Of a stretch of 64,000 nt of DNA, positions 10,401-23,540 are shown piece after piece; within the stretch, counting starts at the first letter, position 1, and the number at the start of each line of letters is the position of its first letter. A program made the translations under genes and the position numbers. This stretch comes from Tetrahymena thermophila SB210 (lineage: Eukaryota > Ciliophora > Oligohymenophorea > Hymenostomatida > Tetrahymenidae). The notes below the pieces were generated by a model. That model saw nothing but the letters and a program-made list of their open reading frames with translations, had not been told where the DNA came from and made no database searches. The DNA is taken from the NCBI RefSeq assembly GCF_000189635.1, contig NW_002476169.1, forward strand, positions 248,001 through 312,000. The letters are read 5' to 3'.

Positions 10401-13400
10401 TTTAAGACTTAGATTAACTTTTATCTTCTATTTCTTAACTCTCTTTAATGTCTTATAGACTAAAATTTTTTATTTAGATTGTCTTTTAAAGTAAGCGCTG
10501 TTCTTAATCTAGAGGCATATTTGAGTTATTCTCACCTATAACTATTTAATCATTAATTTTTATTTTTGGTTAGTCAATATTTATTTATGCATTAGTTTTT
10601 ATTCTGTCTCTATTTTCAAATTCAGGGAATTGTTCTTATTACTGTTATTGTTCATTTTCTTCTGTTTCGTTGCATCGAGAATAATCTGTTTTCGGTATTT
10701 TAAGTTTGTCTTCATCAACTTAAATAATACTTGACATTTATTTGAAGTTAGTATACAGCTCTTAGTGTATTTTGAAAATCATCATATCTTTTGCTAATTG
10801 CATATCTTTTAATCCAAAATACTCCTAAAATACATTAGGATTATGCATAGAACTTTTTTGATCTGATAATAAAAATAAAATATTTGTAAATAACTAATAA
10901 ATATTTCAACTTTATATGGATTTAATTTTACCTCTGCTCTTTCTGAATTATTTAGGATCCAGATTCAAAAGATTAGCTTTTTCTCTAAAAACTGAACCAT
11001 ACATGTAGTCTAATTTGCCATATCCAGATTGAATTTTGAAAGATTATTTTGCAGAATTAATAGAATTAGGCTTATGGAATATATTAAAAGATAATTGTAT
11101 ACAATCAAAAACGAATTACATTCCTTGTTATTTATAAAAAATAAAAATAAAAAAAGATATTTCTACATTTTATGTTTATACCTATAATTGGATCTAATTC
11201 GTCTTACTTAGATTAAAATTCATCACTCTCCTCAGGATCTGAAACTATTTTATGCTTAGGATTTGAAAAAATAACTCTCGTAGATGACATTAGCCCACGA
11301 ACTTTAATTTCAGAGATGTGTTTTAAAATATTTTATTTGACATTTTTTGAATTTAATTGCAAGTTTATAGTGTAAATAAATAGTGAGAAAAAATCTGTAT
11401 TTTTCTATTTTTTTGTTAAAAAAATGATTTATTTTATTTTTAACTATATAAATATAATTTACTCCTAAGGCTTTTTCTTATTCTTCAAATTCTTCGTCAG
11501 TTTGTTAATTGTCTTAATTACTTTTATCTTTATTGGGAGATCTATCTCTATGTTTTTCATCATCAACATTATGTAATGAATCCTTTTCATTTAGATTCTT
11601 TAAAAATTCATTTTCGTTTGTTTCATAACGTTTAATGCCTATGTTATATAAATAAAGCTGGTCTCTTCTTAGTTGAGGTAGATTTTTAAACCACTGAATG
11701 AAATCTACTTGATAATGTATGAAAGGTACTTCACTATTCTTAACTATTCTTTTAAATTTCTTTAAATAAAAATTTATAAAGATTTAAATTTAGCACCTTA
11801 AATGTTAAATAACTTACATTTATATCTCTGTTTATTTTGTTTGTATTTTTTTCCTTTTAGTTAATGTTTTGTATAGGTTCAACTCTGGGCAGGTTCAATT
11901 TAGAGAAAATACTCAAATTTTTGGAAACAAACTATTTTAAGCTAAATTCATTATAAGAAGCAACATAGTGATTTTCTATTGTCCTATTCCAATTAAGTTC
12001 GCACTCTGCTTAAATCTATTTTTTAATTATTTTAAGAAAAAATTTCACAAATCCAATTAATTAATTTACCATAGGAATCTTTAGTGCATGAGTTTCATTC
12101 TAAGGTCTGGGCTTTCTTTTTATTGATACATCTTAACAATAAAATTTAATATTATCACCTCTTATCATAAAAAATGATTGCTTTATTGTAAACTGTTTGA
12201 ATAAAAAAATAAATTTTATATTTAGAAAAGTTAAATATTTATTACTTTTAAATACTCTTTTTAATATGGGTATATGCTTGTCAATAAATTGAAATTCAAA
12301 ATCGAGTCTTTGCTCATTAAAATTTTGCCATGGTAGCATAAGCGAATACTATCCCAATACGAAAGTTAAAATGATTGTTTTAAAGATTTTGATTTATCAT
12401 CTTAAACGAAATAGCTGGTTTTTTAGTCTGTTGTAGATTTCTTTTCAGGAATATCTTTTTATGATAATTTTTCTTGATGAATAGCGCTATTCTATTTCAT
12501 TCTAGTACCCTAGTTTTCATTTAATGTTTAAATAGTTCCACTTTTATCTCTTATCAATTATTGCTGGTAAGTAGAATTCTTAAAGGAAGATTGAGATCTA
12601 TTTGATGTTGTTAGTTCTTTGATTCTTTTTAGAATTTCATGAATTCCTGAAGCTTAACAAAGACCGACATTTAAGTCAAAATCTCCGAATTCAGTGAGAA
12701 GATTGTAAAATACTCTTAAAGAGTGTTCTTTATATTATATTTTAAGCTGTGCAAAAATAGCCTACAAGTATATTCTGCCCTTTTCCATGAGTAAAAGTGG
12801 TATAGGGTAATCTCTTATCGTTATTTTAGCATCTATAAAACCAGCCTCAACTAAATAAAAAAAAAATTACTAAAAATGCTAATAAAAATATTATTTTACC
12901 ATCCAAGCTGCTAAATTATTCGAAGGTCTCTTTTTTAAAGTTAATTTTAGCAAAATTATCAACATCTACTATGAAATTTATAATTGATTTAAAATTAGTT
13001 GCGAATTTTAATGGTTTTAGCTAGAGAGTGAGAGATTAACAAGAAAAACAAAAGAGAGGATCCACTTTCTTTTTATCTTTCAATTCTAACAAAATATGCC
13101 TTTCGTTGTATGGTATATCTTATTGCAAATAGTTTCTAATAAAAGCCTAAAAGTTCATCATGAAAGTGTTCTAACTTTGCTCTTCTAAAATTATTGAAAG
13201 GTTTTTCCATTAAATAATAAAAGGCTCTTTGAAAACTTAATTGAAGTCTTCTTAGATTTCTTTTTTTTCTTTCTTTGGGAATTTAAGATTTAACTAATAT
13301 TTGATTATAAAATAATTTATCAAACTAAAATTATTCTAAAGTTCTAATTACTTAAAGAGAAAAGTCCTTAACTCTATTGGTGCTTTCTTTTAATTCCTAG

Positions 13401-16400
13401 AAGTAATCTGTTAAGTATTTCATGTCTTCATTGATCTTTAAAGTTAAAGTATCAAATATCAATTCATTTTCTAATTTATGCTTATAATCTTCATTATTTT
13501 AGTGATTATGAGTAGCTGATTAAGGTATAACTTATTTTATAGAGTACTCAATGTGCTTTATCTCAAATATATCATATTCTCTATTATCTTAGATAAAGCA
13601 GTCGCATTTATATTTCTCTGTAATTTTAGGTATTTCTATTTTTGCCTTTTTTGGTTTGAACTCCTTTTTAGTATATTCTGGTTCACTCTCTTAGTACGTC
13701 GAATCAAACAACCTTGAATTTCTAGGTCTTATCTCATCTTATTCTTCATTTAGTGAAGTATTATTAACTTGCTATTCTTATTTATTTTGTTCTTTTAAGT
13801 AATCCTTATGTTTGGAGAGGTTACAATCCTCTATTAATACATTTTGGTGATATTTTTCACAAAACTACTTTCTTTTGATATTAGATTGATTTCTCATTCC
13901 TATTTTTAGCTTGATACTTTTAAGGATAGTCTTTTAATCTTTTGTCTTAAAATTTCCTTCTGTGTTCTTTCCTAAAAAATCGCATAATAGTTAAACATTT
14001 TACCCATCATTGAACTCATATTAAAATTTAAATTAGTTAAAATCTAGAGACTATTTTATTAAAAAATATTTATCTTATTAAAAATTTTTTTTTCCTTTTC
14101 TAAAAATCAAAAATAAATAATTTAAATTCTATTTTAATCATGAAAAATCGTTTACAATTTTTTATGGCTTGCTAAAAGGGTCTGGTGGCTAGTAAGGATT
14201 TACAAATTTTTTCTTCCTTACTTCATCCAAATAATCAATATCAAAATTATTTTTTATATCAAGGACATCTTTAAATGTTTCTTCCTTAATCTAAATCTAT
14301 AGAAGCATGAATTTCATATTTTCTTTTATTATTATTTTTAAAACAAATTATATTTAATACTTAAACTGTGTATTTATTTATTCTTTTACATAAAATTATT
14401 TCATTATTTTCAGATGTGTCTTGCTAGAATGATTCCATAGTAAATATTTTCTCAGTTTGTTCAATTTGAGGTACAAATTTCTCTAAAAGAAGATTATTAA
14501 ACGTGTATTGATAGATACCCTAATATACTGCATTTTCTTCTTTTTGTACACAGAAATATCTTGGCTTTTTGCTTGTTAAAGATATTTTAGAGGGACCACA
14601 GTAGGAGTACATCTCAACAAAGTCAGTCTAAAATTCTTGTTCTAAGTAAGGAACTGTAACTTTATCAAGAACATTTTCAGTATTTAAAATTGTTTCTAAC
14701 AAAATTTTGTCATCAACAACTAAGTATTCTGATAATTTTAAATCCTAAATCTGATTATTTAAAGTTGTTTGATTTTTTAGGTTATTGCTACTATTTTATT
14801 GGCTAGATATGTTTAAAATATTAGTGTTTACACCAGTTGCTGGTGTAGAAGCGTTTGAAGATTAGTTACTGTTAATTTAATAATTTTAATGACCATAAAT
14901 AGAGTTAACACTGTTAGAGAATGATAATTTAATTTCTTGTAAATACTTTTTTTTGCACTCTTCAATATACTTCAATAGGCAAGTCTTGTATAATTCAAAA
15001 TCAAATTCTAAGTAAGGCCTTTAGTTAATATTTATGTAAGCCTCATATAATTAGAATGCAATAGGATGTATGTGAATTTATGATTTCAATTACTAAAAAA
15101 TTTAAAAAATTTCTTAATTCAAATAATTTTTTTATTTATTTATTTGTTTACTCCAAAATTGTCTAATGTCTTTAAAACTTTAAGTGATTTTAGTTCATAG
15201 TCTCTGCATGTTAAGTATGATCCCTTTTAGAAATGGCAAAGTTAAATCGATTCCTTTGTAGTTGTAAGTGCATTGATGTTCATATCTTAAAAGTCTACTT
15301 ATATAGTTTCCTTGACTACAGTGTATTCATGGAGTTATGTTATGACCTAGACTTGAACCATTTCTAATAAAAGATTAACTTCGCTGCATTTATTATCTTT
15401 AAGGAATCCTTCTTATTCCGAAATTTGATTCTCTAAATTAAAAAATTTAGCTTTTACTAAAGGGATACTGATGTCAACCAACTCTGGCATAGGACTTCTT
15501 GAAGGTTTTTCCTTAACTACTAAATCATTTTTTATAAACTTTAACAATCTTGCTTGATATGTCCTAAAGTACTATTTTATTGATTAATTTTAATAAAATC
15601 GCTATAATTTTTGTTAATTGTTACTTTGATGTATTTGTAAGCATTGCAAGTTGCAGGCGAAAATTCACATGTGACTTATTTAGATTAGATGAATATTTTA
15701 GATCCATTTATGCAATCGTCTGATGTAAATCCAAATGGCATGTGAAAGTTAACTTAAGGTTATTCAATAGTAATGCATTTATCTAATCTTTAAGTAAAAT
15801 CGTTCATTAAAAAAGCATGGAATACCTTCGCTTTAATTATTAGTTCTAATTTTTCATCCTTTTATATTATTCAAAACAAAATAAACCTTATTAAATCAAT
15901 TTATTTTAAGCATTTAAAAAACTATTTAAGATTAAATATGAATTATTCAGCTTTTTCGAAGGGTTTTGAAATAAAAAAAATATTTTATATAAAATTTTAA
16001 GTAATATAAAGCTTTTTATAAAATTGCTATAATAAAGTTGATTATTTTTTATTACTAGTGAAGAAAAAAATAGTTTACTTTATTAATTAAAGTTGAAAAT
16101 GAAAATCCTGGAAAACTTAGCTTGTATAAACGATTTGTGGTAAATAGTTTGAACATGTGTGAAATTTCTCTTTGAGTTTTTTCTTGCTTAAATTCATGGA
16201 TTGGTTGCTGATTCTTATTTTCAATTATCGATAATTACAATTTGTCCACTTATAGTTCTACAACCTATAAGATCACCATAACTATAAAATTGATGATTCC
16301 TGACTTTGACCTTTAATACTAGCTCTGCTTTAATTCAACTTTTTTACTAGAAGAGTCATCAACTACCTTGTATTCTTCTATGATTTGCCTAATTATTGTT

Positions 16401-16883
16401 TCTATGTTTTTCAAAATCTTGCTTTTATCTATTTTAGTATTTCTAAATCCATCAATCTACGAGAGATGATTTTCCTACAAAAAAAAAAATTTGTATTTAA
16501 AGTTATATCATCATTTTTTCCTATAAAAATGCAAAGTATTTGTGAGTGATTGATTGATTTTAAAATATATTTTCTATTATATAAATACTCTCAATAATCA
16601 AAGTAAAAATTACCTTCAAATCCAAGTAAATTTTCAACAAATTTATGCTGAGAGTAAATTTCTTATTTTGATATTAGATCTTGATAGATGGGATTTGAAT
16701 TGCAATTCTTTATATTATTGGGTCAGATTCATAAGGGAATATTGCTAAAATGTCTCTAAAATAATTGTAATCTGAAATCTTAAAATCAAAGTAATCTATT
16801 GACCTTTTGATAATACTTCTTATAACTAAAGGAGAAATTAATATGACTATTAGTATGGCTAATATTAATGAGTATAAAATCAT
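7479..16883 (-). CDS. giant bridge-like lipid-transfer protein (BLTP2/Hobbit/SABRE/Fmp27 family), ~2,607 aa
   Basis: Twenty-one exons keep frame across 20 short GT-AG introns (49-220 nt), totalling 7,824 coding nt; the start is ATG at 16883 and TGA at 7479. The N-terminus (MILYSLILAILIVILI) is a membrane anchor, as expected of this family. Near 12830 is TIRDYPIPLLL, and near 12330 is YWDSIRLCYHGKILMSKDS followed by NLLTSIYPY, the family's signature WDxxRxxxHG (GFWDK) block. Near 9300 is LQIEDPQFNLYY, and towards the C-terminus are RFECFIPPLIVKLTENIFD and YFGKVTVKDLRISLHY, typical of the family tail. Known members form a hydrophobic groove that carries phospholipids at ER-plasma membrane contacts. 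The large exon 10862-9708 is a Gln/Asn/Ser/Lys-rich insert of 385 codons. The last 10-nt exon (7488-7479) is the least certain; reading through would stop at 7349. Confidence 0.88.
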
Positions 16884-18270
16884 TAAATTTGGTATCTATC
16901 AATATTATAAATTAATTAGCTTCTATTTAATATGTGTTATTCTTAAAATATTTAAATCCTTAGAGCTAAGGATAAAAATGCTAATGCCAGTCTTTGAGAT
17001 TTATTAGAAATATCTACTTTATCTTATTAACAACTTTTAAAATGTAATAAAAAAATCTAAAATGATTAAATATTATTATTATTATCTTGACTACACGCTG
17101 AACTTGATTTTTAATAATTAATATTGCTTTTAATTTCGATTTTATGCTTAGTTAGTTAGTTATTTAGTTATTATGTAATATTTTATGTTTTCTGATAATA
17201 AAAAAGAGACTATGTCAATCAAAATAGAAAAAAAAGATAATAAATAACATGTAAAATTAATACATATAATTCCTTAATAATAGTAACACATTAGTTAACA
17301 TTTTATTCCTATATATTATAATAATTTAATTCTAAAGTATTTATTATATGATTTAAAAACTTCTCCACGTTTAAGAATAGTTTGTTCTAATATTCAATCT
17401 ATTATATTTTCAGTATAATGAATTATTGTTTCTTTAAAAATTAAAAAATTTTATTTTTTATTTTAAAATTTAAAAATGCATTATTTAATAGAAATACTTT
17501 GTTTGTTTTTGGTATAATCTTTTACTTTTAGTAACAAATATCTTATTAAAATAACATAAAAAAATTTATTAATAAAAGTAGTAATAAAAAGTTAATTTTA
17601 CTTTGCTTTCAAATTAAAAGTAACAAAAGAATAAAGCGCGGATTTTAGTAGTCTTAAAAATGCTAGAATTAGTCATTTTATTCAAAATAAGTTAGTAGAT
17701 AATACTAATATAAATACTTGAAATAGAACAATTAACGAAATTATATTTTTTTTGATAGGAGCACCAAAACAAAAAAATATTAAATTCATTCATACATATA
17801 AACATGGAAAATACAAATGTTAATATGCGAAAATTAATTTAATCATTTAATGAATCTCACAAAATTAATAGCTCTGGATATGTAAATATACAGATGAAAT
17901 CTATTGATTTATTTATATTAAATTATTATTAATTGCGACTACTTAGAAATAAGATAACTAAAAATAAATTAATTTGATAGAAAAAATATCTGATTTGATA
18001 ATAAGAAAATCAAAATTAATATTCTATATTCGAGGAAGTTTTAGAAAAGCAAAGGTTTTTTAAATTGATTGCTGAGGAAATTAACAAATACTTGAAATGA
18101 TTAAATAAAAACAAAAAAAATTGTTTGAATTTATTAATTAATTTACGATTTGGTTGAAAGTAAATACATTAAGTAAATATACATTATCACATATTTTTAT
18201 TATAAAATATACTAAATAAATATTTAAGCTAAATTGCCATTATTGTTGGTTGCATTTTTAAGAATACTTT
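16884..18270. other. intergenic region
   Basis: About 1.4 kb lies between two minus-strand genes and includes the promoter side of the giant lipid-transfer gene. It is AT-rich with poly-A runs. ORFs on the plus strand at 16554-17007 are antisense to the giant gene's first exons or noncoding. Nothing else was recognised. Confidence 0.55.
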
Positions 18271-20020
18271 TCAACGTTTCCCTAAAAATTTTTCCATTTT
18301 TTAAGAGTGAGCTTTGCGCGCAACTTTAATAGAACTGAATTTACAAGGATTTTTAAGAATAAGAATAAATGCACTTTAATATTTAAAATAGAGACAAGCT
18401 GTTTCAATATTTTTACTATTCCTTGCCCATTGAGCAAGGTCATACTCAAATATTTAGTATGCTATCTCCATTAAAGGTAGATTGTTATGCAAGGTTTCTT
18501 GTTAAATTACTTTACATATTTCATTGAAATATTAAAGACTTTTTGTAGAGGATCTTTTTGCAAGAAGCTGCTTGAAAGAGTCCTTTAAGGGAATATCTTT
18601 GCAGCGAGCTTGAAAGCGATCAATAAACAAAGGAATAACTTGCTAAATGATATTGTGAGTTTCTTTGGGATCATTCTTTTTTTCTTCTTATTTTTCTTCT
18701 TACATATTACTTTCAGTGTTTTCACACTCTTACTCTTATTTTATACTTTAGTTTGATGATAGTAAAAAGGATCCATTTTAAATTTATTCTTATTTAATTT
18801 CTTACTTAATCAAAATATTGAAAGGGTTTTATTAAAAGCTAGATTATTTTTATAGTTGTTACTGCTATTCTATGTTTTAGAATTGCTAATGAGCGAATAT
18901 TGTATTATCACCTAATATTTTACCATTTATTTATAATCTATTATTATCTCTTAAGGAAGTTAGAGAAGAAAGATAATTTATGCAATTATCTTTATTAGCT
19001 GTGTTATTTTTAAGCTTTTAAAGAGCTTGAATTTTACTATTTTGCAATGTAAAAGAACTGTTTGAAGACATTATTGATGGAGGGAAAGTAAAACCTGAAT
19101 AATTTATAGCTGGAAATGCTTTGATGTCAGTTTTGACTCCATCTTTTATGAGCAATTTTGTATTGTTTTGTATTAAAGTTGTATTATTAATGTTTTTATT
19201 ATTATTATTATGATTATTATTAAAATATGTTTAAGTTGAGTCCTGTGTAGGCAAGGTGAAAGGTTCAAAGGATATATTAGTCTATTCATTGGAGTTGCAT
19301 TCTTCATACTCCTTTTTGATTTGGCTGTTATTTTATATGATTATATTATTTACTTCTGTTTTAACTGAAATATTCTTTTCTTCTTATTTTTTCTCCTCAT
19401 CTTGCTTGTCCTGGTAGCACTATTTATTTAAAAAAATTATTATTAAGAAACACACATTCAGTTAAAAGTAGAGCTAAAGAATTCAAAAATCATACTGTTG
19501 GAATGCTTTTTATTTGATTGAGACTCTAAAGTTCTTAAATTTGCAAGTACAATTTAATAAACTAGTTGAAGAAGTCTATTTTTTAATAAAATAATTATTG
19601 TTAGAATATTTTTTTTCTTTGAATTAATGTAGAGTTTAATATAATCTAATTCCTAAAGATGAACACCAACTTTGAAAATATTTATGAATGCTCTTACTTG
19701 CCTATAAAAGTTTGATTCATACCAAAATGCAGTAAGGATAATTCAAAGTAAGATGACGATTTAAAATTTAAATTTCTTGCTCCACTATATAAGTAGAATG
19801 CTTTTTTAATGGTGTTTCATATATACATTCACCTTTCAGTCATAATTTGAAGTATCTATTGAAAAATGTGCCTTTGGAGACCAGAAAAGTAATAAGGTGT
19901 TTAAAAAGATATAAACAACTTACCTTAATTTTATTCATTTAAAGGTTTGGTGTACAACTGACTTTATAGAATATCTAACTGTATGGGCTGCTTCTGCTCT
20001 TATGGTATATAGGTCTTCAT
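18271..20020 (-). CDS. Asn/Gln-rich protein of unknown function
   Basis: The start is ATG at 20020, after an in-frame TGA upstream (about 20105), and the stop is TGA at 18271. Exon 1 (20020-19924) and exon 2 (19832-19723) join in phase 1, then exon 3 starts at 19652. A long last exon spans 19419-18271 (383 codons). The donor at the end of exon 3 is not resolved (a phase-0 GT near 19560 is possible). The middle is low-complexity (Asn run around 19200, many Gln, Ser, Lys). The C-terminal ~120 residues are ordered-looking, containing IPLFIDRFQARCKDIPLKD and EIAYQIFEYDLAQWARNS. No family was recognised. A nuclear regulator would fit such composition, but that is only a guess. Confidence 0.6.
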
Positions 20021-21511
20021 TATTCTATTAAAGTTCAATGTGAATTTCTTTTTGTTTAAATTTTTGCTTGTAAATTGTTTTTTAAATTAAAGAGATATTA
20101 GAAAAAATATTCAGATGTTTAGCCACGATTAATAATGAACATTTCGAAAGTTAAAGCCTATTAAGGCAATGCATATATACATATATAAGTAATATAGACA
20201 TTCTTCTTTATGAATACAATACATGTATGTATGTAATGGATAAAAATAAATATTGAATGTTAATTATCATATTATTTTTTAACTTTTTGTTTTTAAATAA
20301 TTCTAAGTTCTTTCCCTTCTATACTTTTCATCAATTGAATTCAAATTTCTTATTATACAAAAATAAATAATTCAGAGGAATTAATTCTAAGAAGCAAGCT
20401 CTAATAAGATAGTTATTAAATAATATACATTTATTCAAAGAAATTTCCATATGCACTCAAACAAAACAAACCAGACCTAAATTAACTAAGCAATAAATAA
20501 ATTTATATTAATTTTTTTCTAATTTGTTTGCTTCTTTGTTTATTTATTTATTGATTTTCTTTTGTTAGTTTTTCCGCTCGATAAATCCCAAAATACTCAT
20601 AGTATGAAAGGATTTATTCTTTTACATCAACTATTACATCTTTTTGTTAAATCCATCAGTTTTAATAAAATCTATTTCAATCTAGTAATGTATTATTATA
20701 TTTATTTTAATAGAGCTAGTCTATTACAATAAAAAGTTAACTCAATATAATATCAAATAATTATTTTTATTAAGAAAATTAATCTTTTCTTTTTTAATCA
20801 AATTTATGAAGAAATTTCATTTTTCAGTTCATTAAGTTTTCAAATGAATTAATCTATTAACTTTTTATTTATCTACAAATTTATTGAGTTCCTTTAAAAG
20901 CAATTAATTGTTTGATAGATAGATAGATTTACAGATAAATAAATAAATAAATTAATTAATTAATAAAAATTCTTACTTTATTTAATTTTTTATTAATGAA
21001 AATTTTTATTTGATTTTTAAATAAATAAAAAGAAAGAAAGAAAGTCTTTTTAAATAATTTGAAAATAATAAATAGCAATAAAAAGTTATAAATAAATAAA
21101 TAAATAATCATAACTCATTCATTTAAAAAGTTCATAAATTCCTCCTTTATCTTAGATTTGAAATGGGATAAAAACCTGATAAGCAATAACCCTAACCATC
21201 AATCCATGATGTAATTTTTTCACAAAAAATAGCATATATTTAATGAATTTATATTTTTTTAATGAAAAATTAGAATTCCCAAAATCAAATAACTGAAAAA
21301 TATGATTGTTTGTAAACTAAAAAATTGTCTTTATTTTCTATAAAATTCTTATATATTTATTTTATAGAAAAGAAAAATTAATTTAAGTGAAGTAATAAAT
21401 CCATAATGCTTAAAATTAAGATAGTTTATTTATTTCTAAATGGTAGATTTTATAAATATATATTAAAAGTGAAATTAATATTTTAAATATTCTTTATGCA
21501 AAAGGGGTTTT
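20021..21511. other. intergenic region with TTTA/TAAA runs
   Basis: The divergent space lies between the minus-strand start at 20020 and the plus-strand LRR gene. Simple runs of TAAA/TTAA occur near 20936-20965 and 21085-21105, and GAAA repeats near 21030. No gene was recognised, although a further 5' exon of the LRR gene could lie just left of 21512. Confidence 0.5.
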
Positions 21512-23111
21512 ATGCTCGATTATAATTTTGGTATTTAGCTGGGGTAGTTAATATCAAATTAGGTTTAATTAGTTAATTTAAAACTTGATTTCAGGTAAGA
21601 AAATAAATATTTATATTTTGAATTTATTTAAAGCTATTTTAAATGAATTTAAAAGCATAAATAATTTACAATAAGAAGGTGTGAGAGCTTTGTTTGAAAA
21701 TTTTAAGAATTTAAATTAGCTATAAATGCTAATTATCAATTTATAGTAGATTCTTTTAATCATAGAAATAGATTATCTTACTTTTAAATTTAAATTCATA
21801 GGGAAAATAAATTATTAGATGAAGGTGCTGCTGGTATTGCCAAAGGTATTTCGTTATGTAAAAATTTAGAGCATCTTAAGCTTGATCTAGGGTATTTATA
21901 ATTTTATTTAATTTAAACTTAAAATATATATTTATATAAATCAGCTTTAATAAAATTTCTGGAGAAGATAATATTTTTAAACCTTTAGGAAATTTGTAAA
22001 ATTTGACATTTCTAGATTTAAGTTTCGAGTACATTATAATTTATATTTTTAATTATTATATTAAGCTTTTATTCAAAAGAAAAAATACTATTTCTACGAA
22101 AGGACTGAAAGACATGGCTTCAGATTTAAGCTCACTCTTTAATTTAATGATTCTTAAACTAAATTTCAAGTAAATTAAATAATTAAATTCAAATTTGTAA
22201 TTTTTATCTCAAAAATAAATATTTTAAAACGAATAAAAAATTAGATTTAAATTAAGTTAAAAATTTGGTACTTTATTTATTTGTGATTTAAGAAATTTAT
22301 TTATTTATAAATATTATTTTTTTTATTAGAAATAACTAATTTTCATGCATAGACGGTTTCGATACTATATCATAATTAAAAAGCTTATAATAACTAGAAA
22401 TATCATTTCAGTAAAATAAAAAATAATTTTTTGTAAATACAATTGAATTTTATTCTAAAAATTAGATCTAATTAAATAACAGTAGTGTCTTTAAATAAGT
22501 GGTTTTCTGATATTAAAAACGGATTTAATCAATTAATTTCTCTTGATTTAGACTTTTAGTATAATTTAATTCTATTTAAATTTAAATTTATCATTTACTT
22601 TTAAAAAACAGAGGCAACAATTTTAAAGATATTTTAACAGAATAATTTTAACTATCAGGACTTGCTTAAATTAAGAGTTTAAATAGACTCGGTTTATCAA
22701 TATAGTATATATCATTTTAAACTGACCAACTAAATTAATTTACTTAATAAAAATTAAGCCATAACAATTTAAACATTTGTCAAGAAATATCTAAATTAAA
22801 TAATATTCATCGTCTTTCTCTTACTAATGTAAAATACTTTAATGAATATTAAATAATTAAGCAAAAATATAAAACAAAAAGATAAAGGATAGCTTAGACT
22901 AAAATAATTTGTTTAGAATTCTCTCTAAAATGGTAAATCTTAGAGTTTTTGAGATAGTTTTATTAGGGAATTGGTATGATTTTTCTTTTTTCTTTTTCAT
23001 TTTAGGTAGAGCTTTTAAAATAAATTTAAAAGGGAACATTAGATTTTTCAGAATTTCAAAGACATTTTGAAAGCAAAAAGATTGGTAGTAATAAAAAAAT
23101 ATTAGATATGA
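21512..23111 (+). CDS. leucine-rich-repeat protein, ~341 aa, one repeat per exon
   Basis: Ten exons: 21512-21594, 21656-21745, 21802-21891, 21945-22028, 22080-22169, 22330-22410, 22466-22558, 22612-22828, 22882-22973 and 23006-23111. The first seven introns are all phase 2 and cut each repeat at the same place, right after its LxLxF strand (for example LKLDF, LDLSF, LKLNF, LDLDF). Consensus pieces include DEGAAGIAKGISLCKNLEHL and STKGLKDMASDLSSLFNLM. The C-terminus (ILKAKRLVVIKKYQI) matches the end of the neighbouring LRR gene (CKRLVVLK), which supports the last splice over an intron of only 32 nt. Such repeats bind proteins. The partner is unknown, and the N-terminus may be incomplete. Confidence 0.75.
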
Positions 23112-23540
23112 AGTTTATTTTATTTGTTTGCATGTTGAGTCACAGAATTTTTTACATTAAATAATCATTTTGTATATATTGTGTTTAGAATAATTGTCAT
23201 TCTGAAAATAAAGTTGATAAATTTATTATTTTTGCTTTAAATAACTAAATATCAATTTTTATTTTTTATTGCAATTTCTTTTGTTTTAGAAAATAATAAA
23301 TTCCTTTATTAATTTTAATTGAAATTTATCAGTATTTCTCAGTATTTATTTTAAGTTTTTATCTTTGGAATTAGTCAGACGACACATTTTAAATGAAATC
23401 TTATCGGTATCAGAACTTGATACCATTAGATGAATATCTTTAGAAAACCAATTTTCCTAAATTTCACAAACAATATTATTGATATAACAAAATATACATT
23501 TAAATATTTTTATTTTCATAAATACTATCTACTAAATTAA
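23112..23540. other. short intergenic spacer between LRR genes
   Basis: About 430 bp of AT-rich sequence between the stop of one LRR gene and the start of the next. It must carry the first gene's 3' end and the second gene's promoter. No specific motif was recognised. Confidence 0.6.

Noticed and set aside
12133..12339. 68-aa minus-strand ORF as a stand-alone small gene
   Set aside because: It is in the wrong frame over part of its length and crosses the 53-nt intron 12193-12245 of the giant lipid-transfer gene; only its 3' portion is real coding sequence, in that gene.
14138..14140. TGA at 14138 as a gene boundary splitting 7479-16883 into two genes
   Set aside because: It lies inside a 105-nt GT-AG intron; splicing 14156 to 14050 keeps frame and continues the protein.
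16554..17007. Two plus-strand ORFs near the start of the giant gene
   Set aside because: Antisense to its first exons and first intron; the minus strand carries the anchor helix and conserved continuation.
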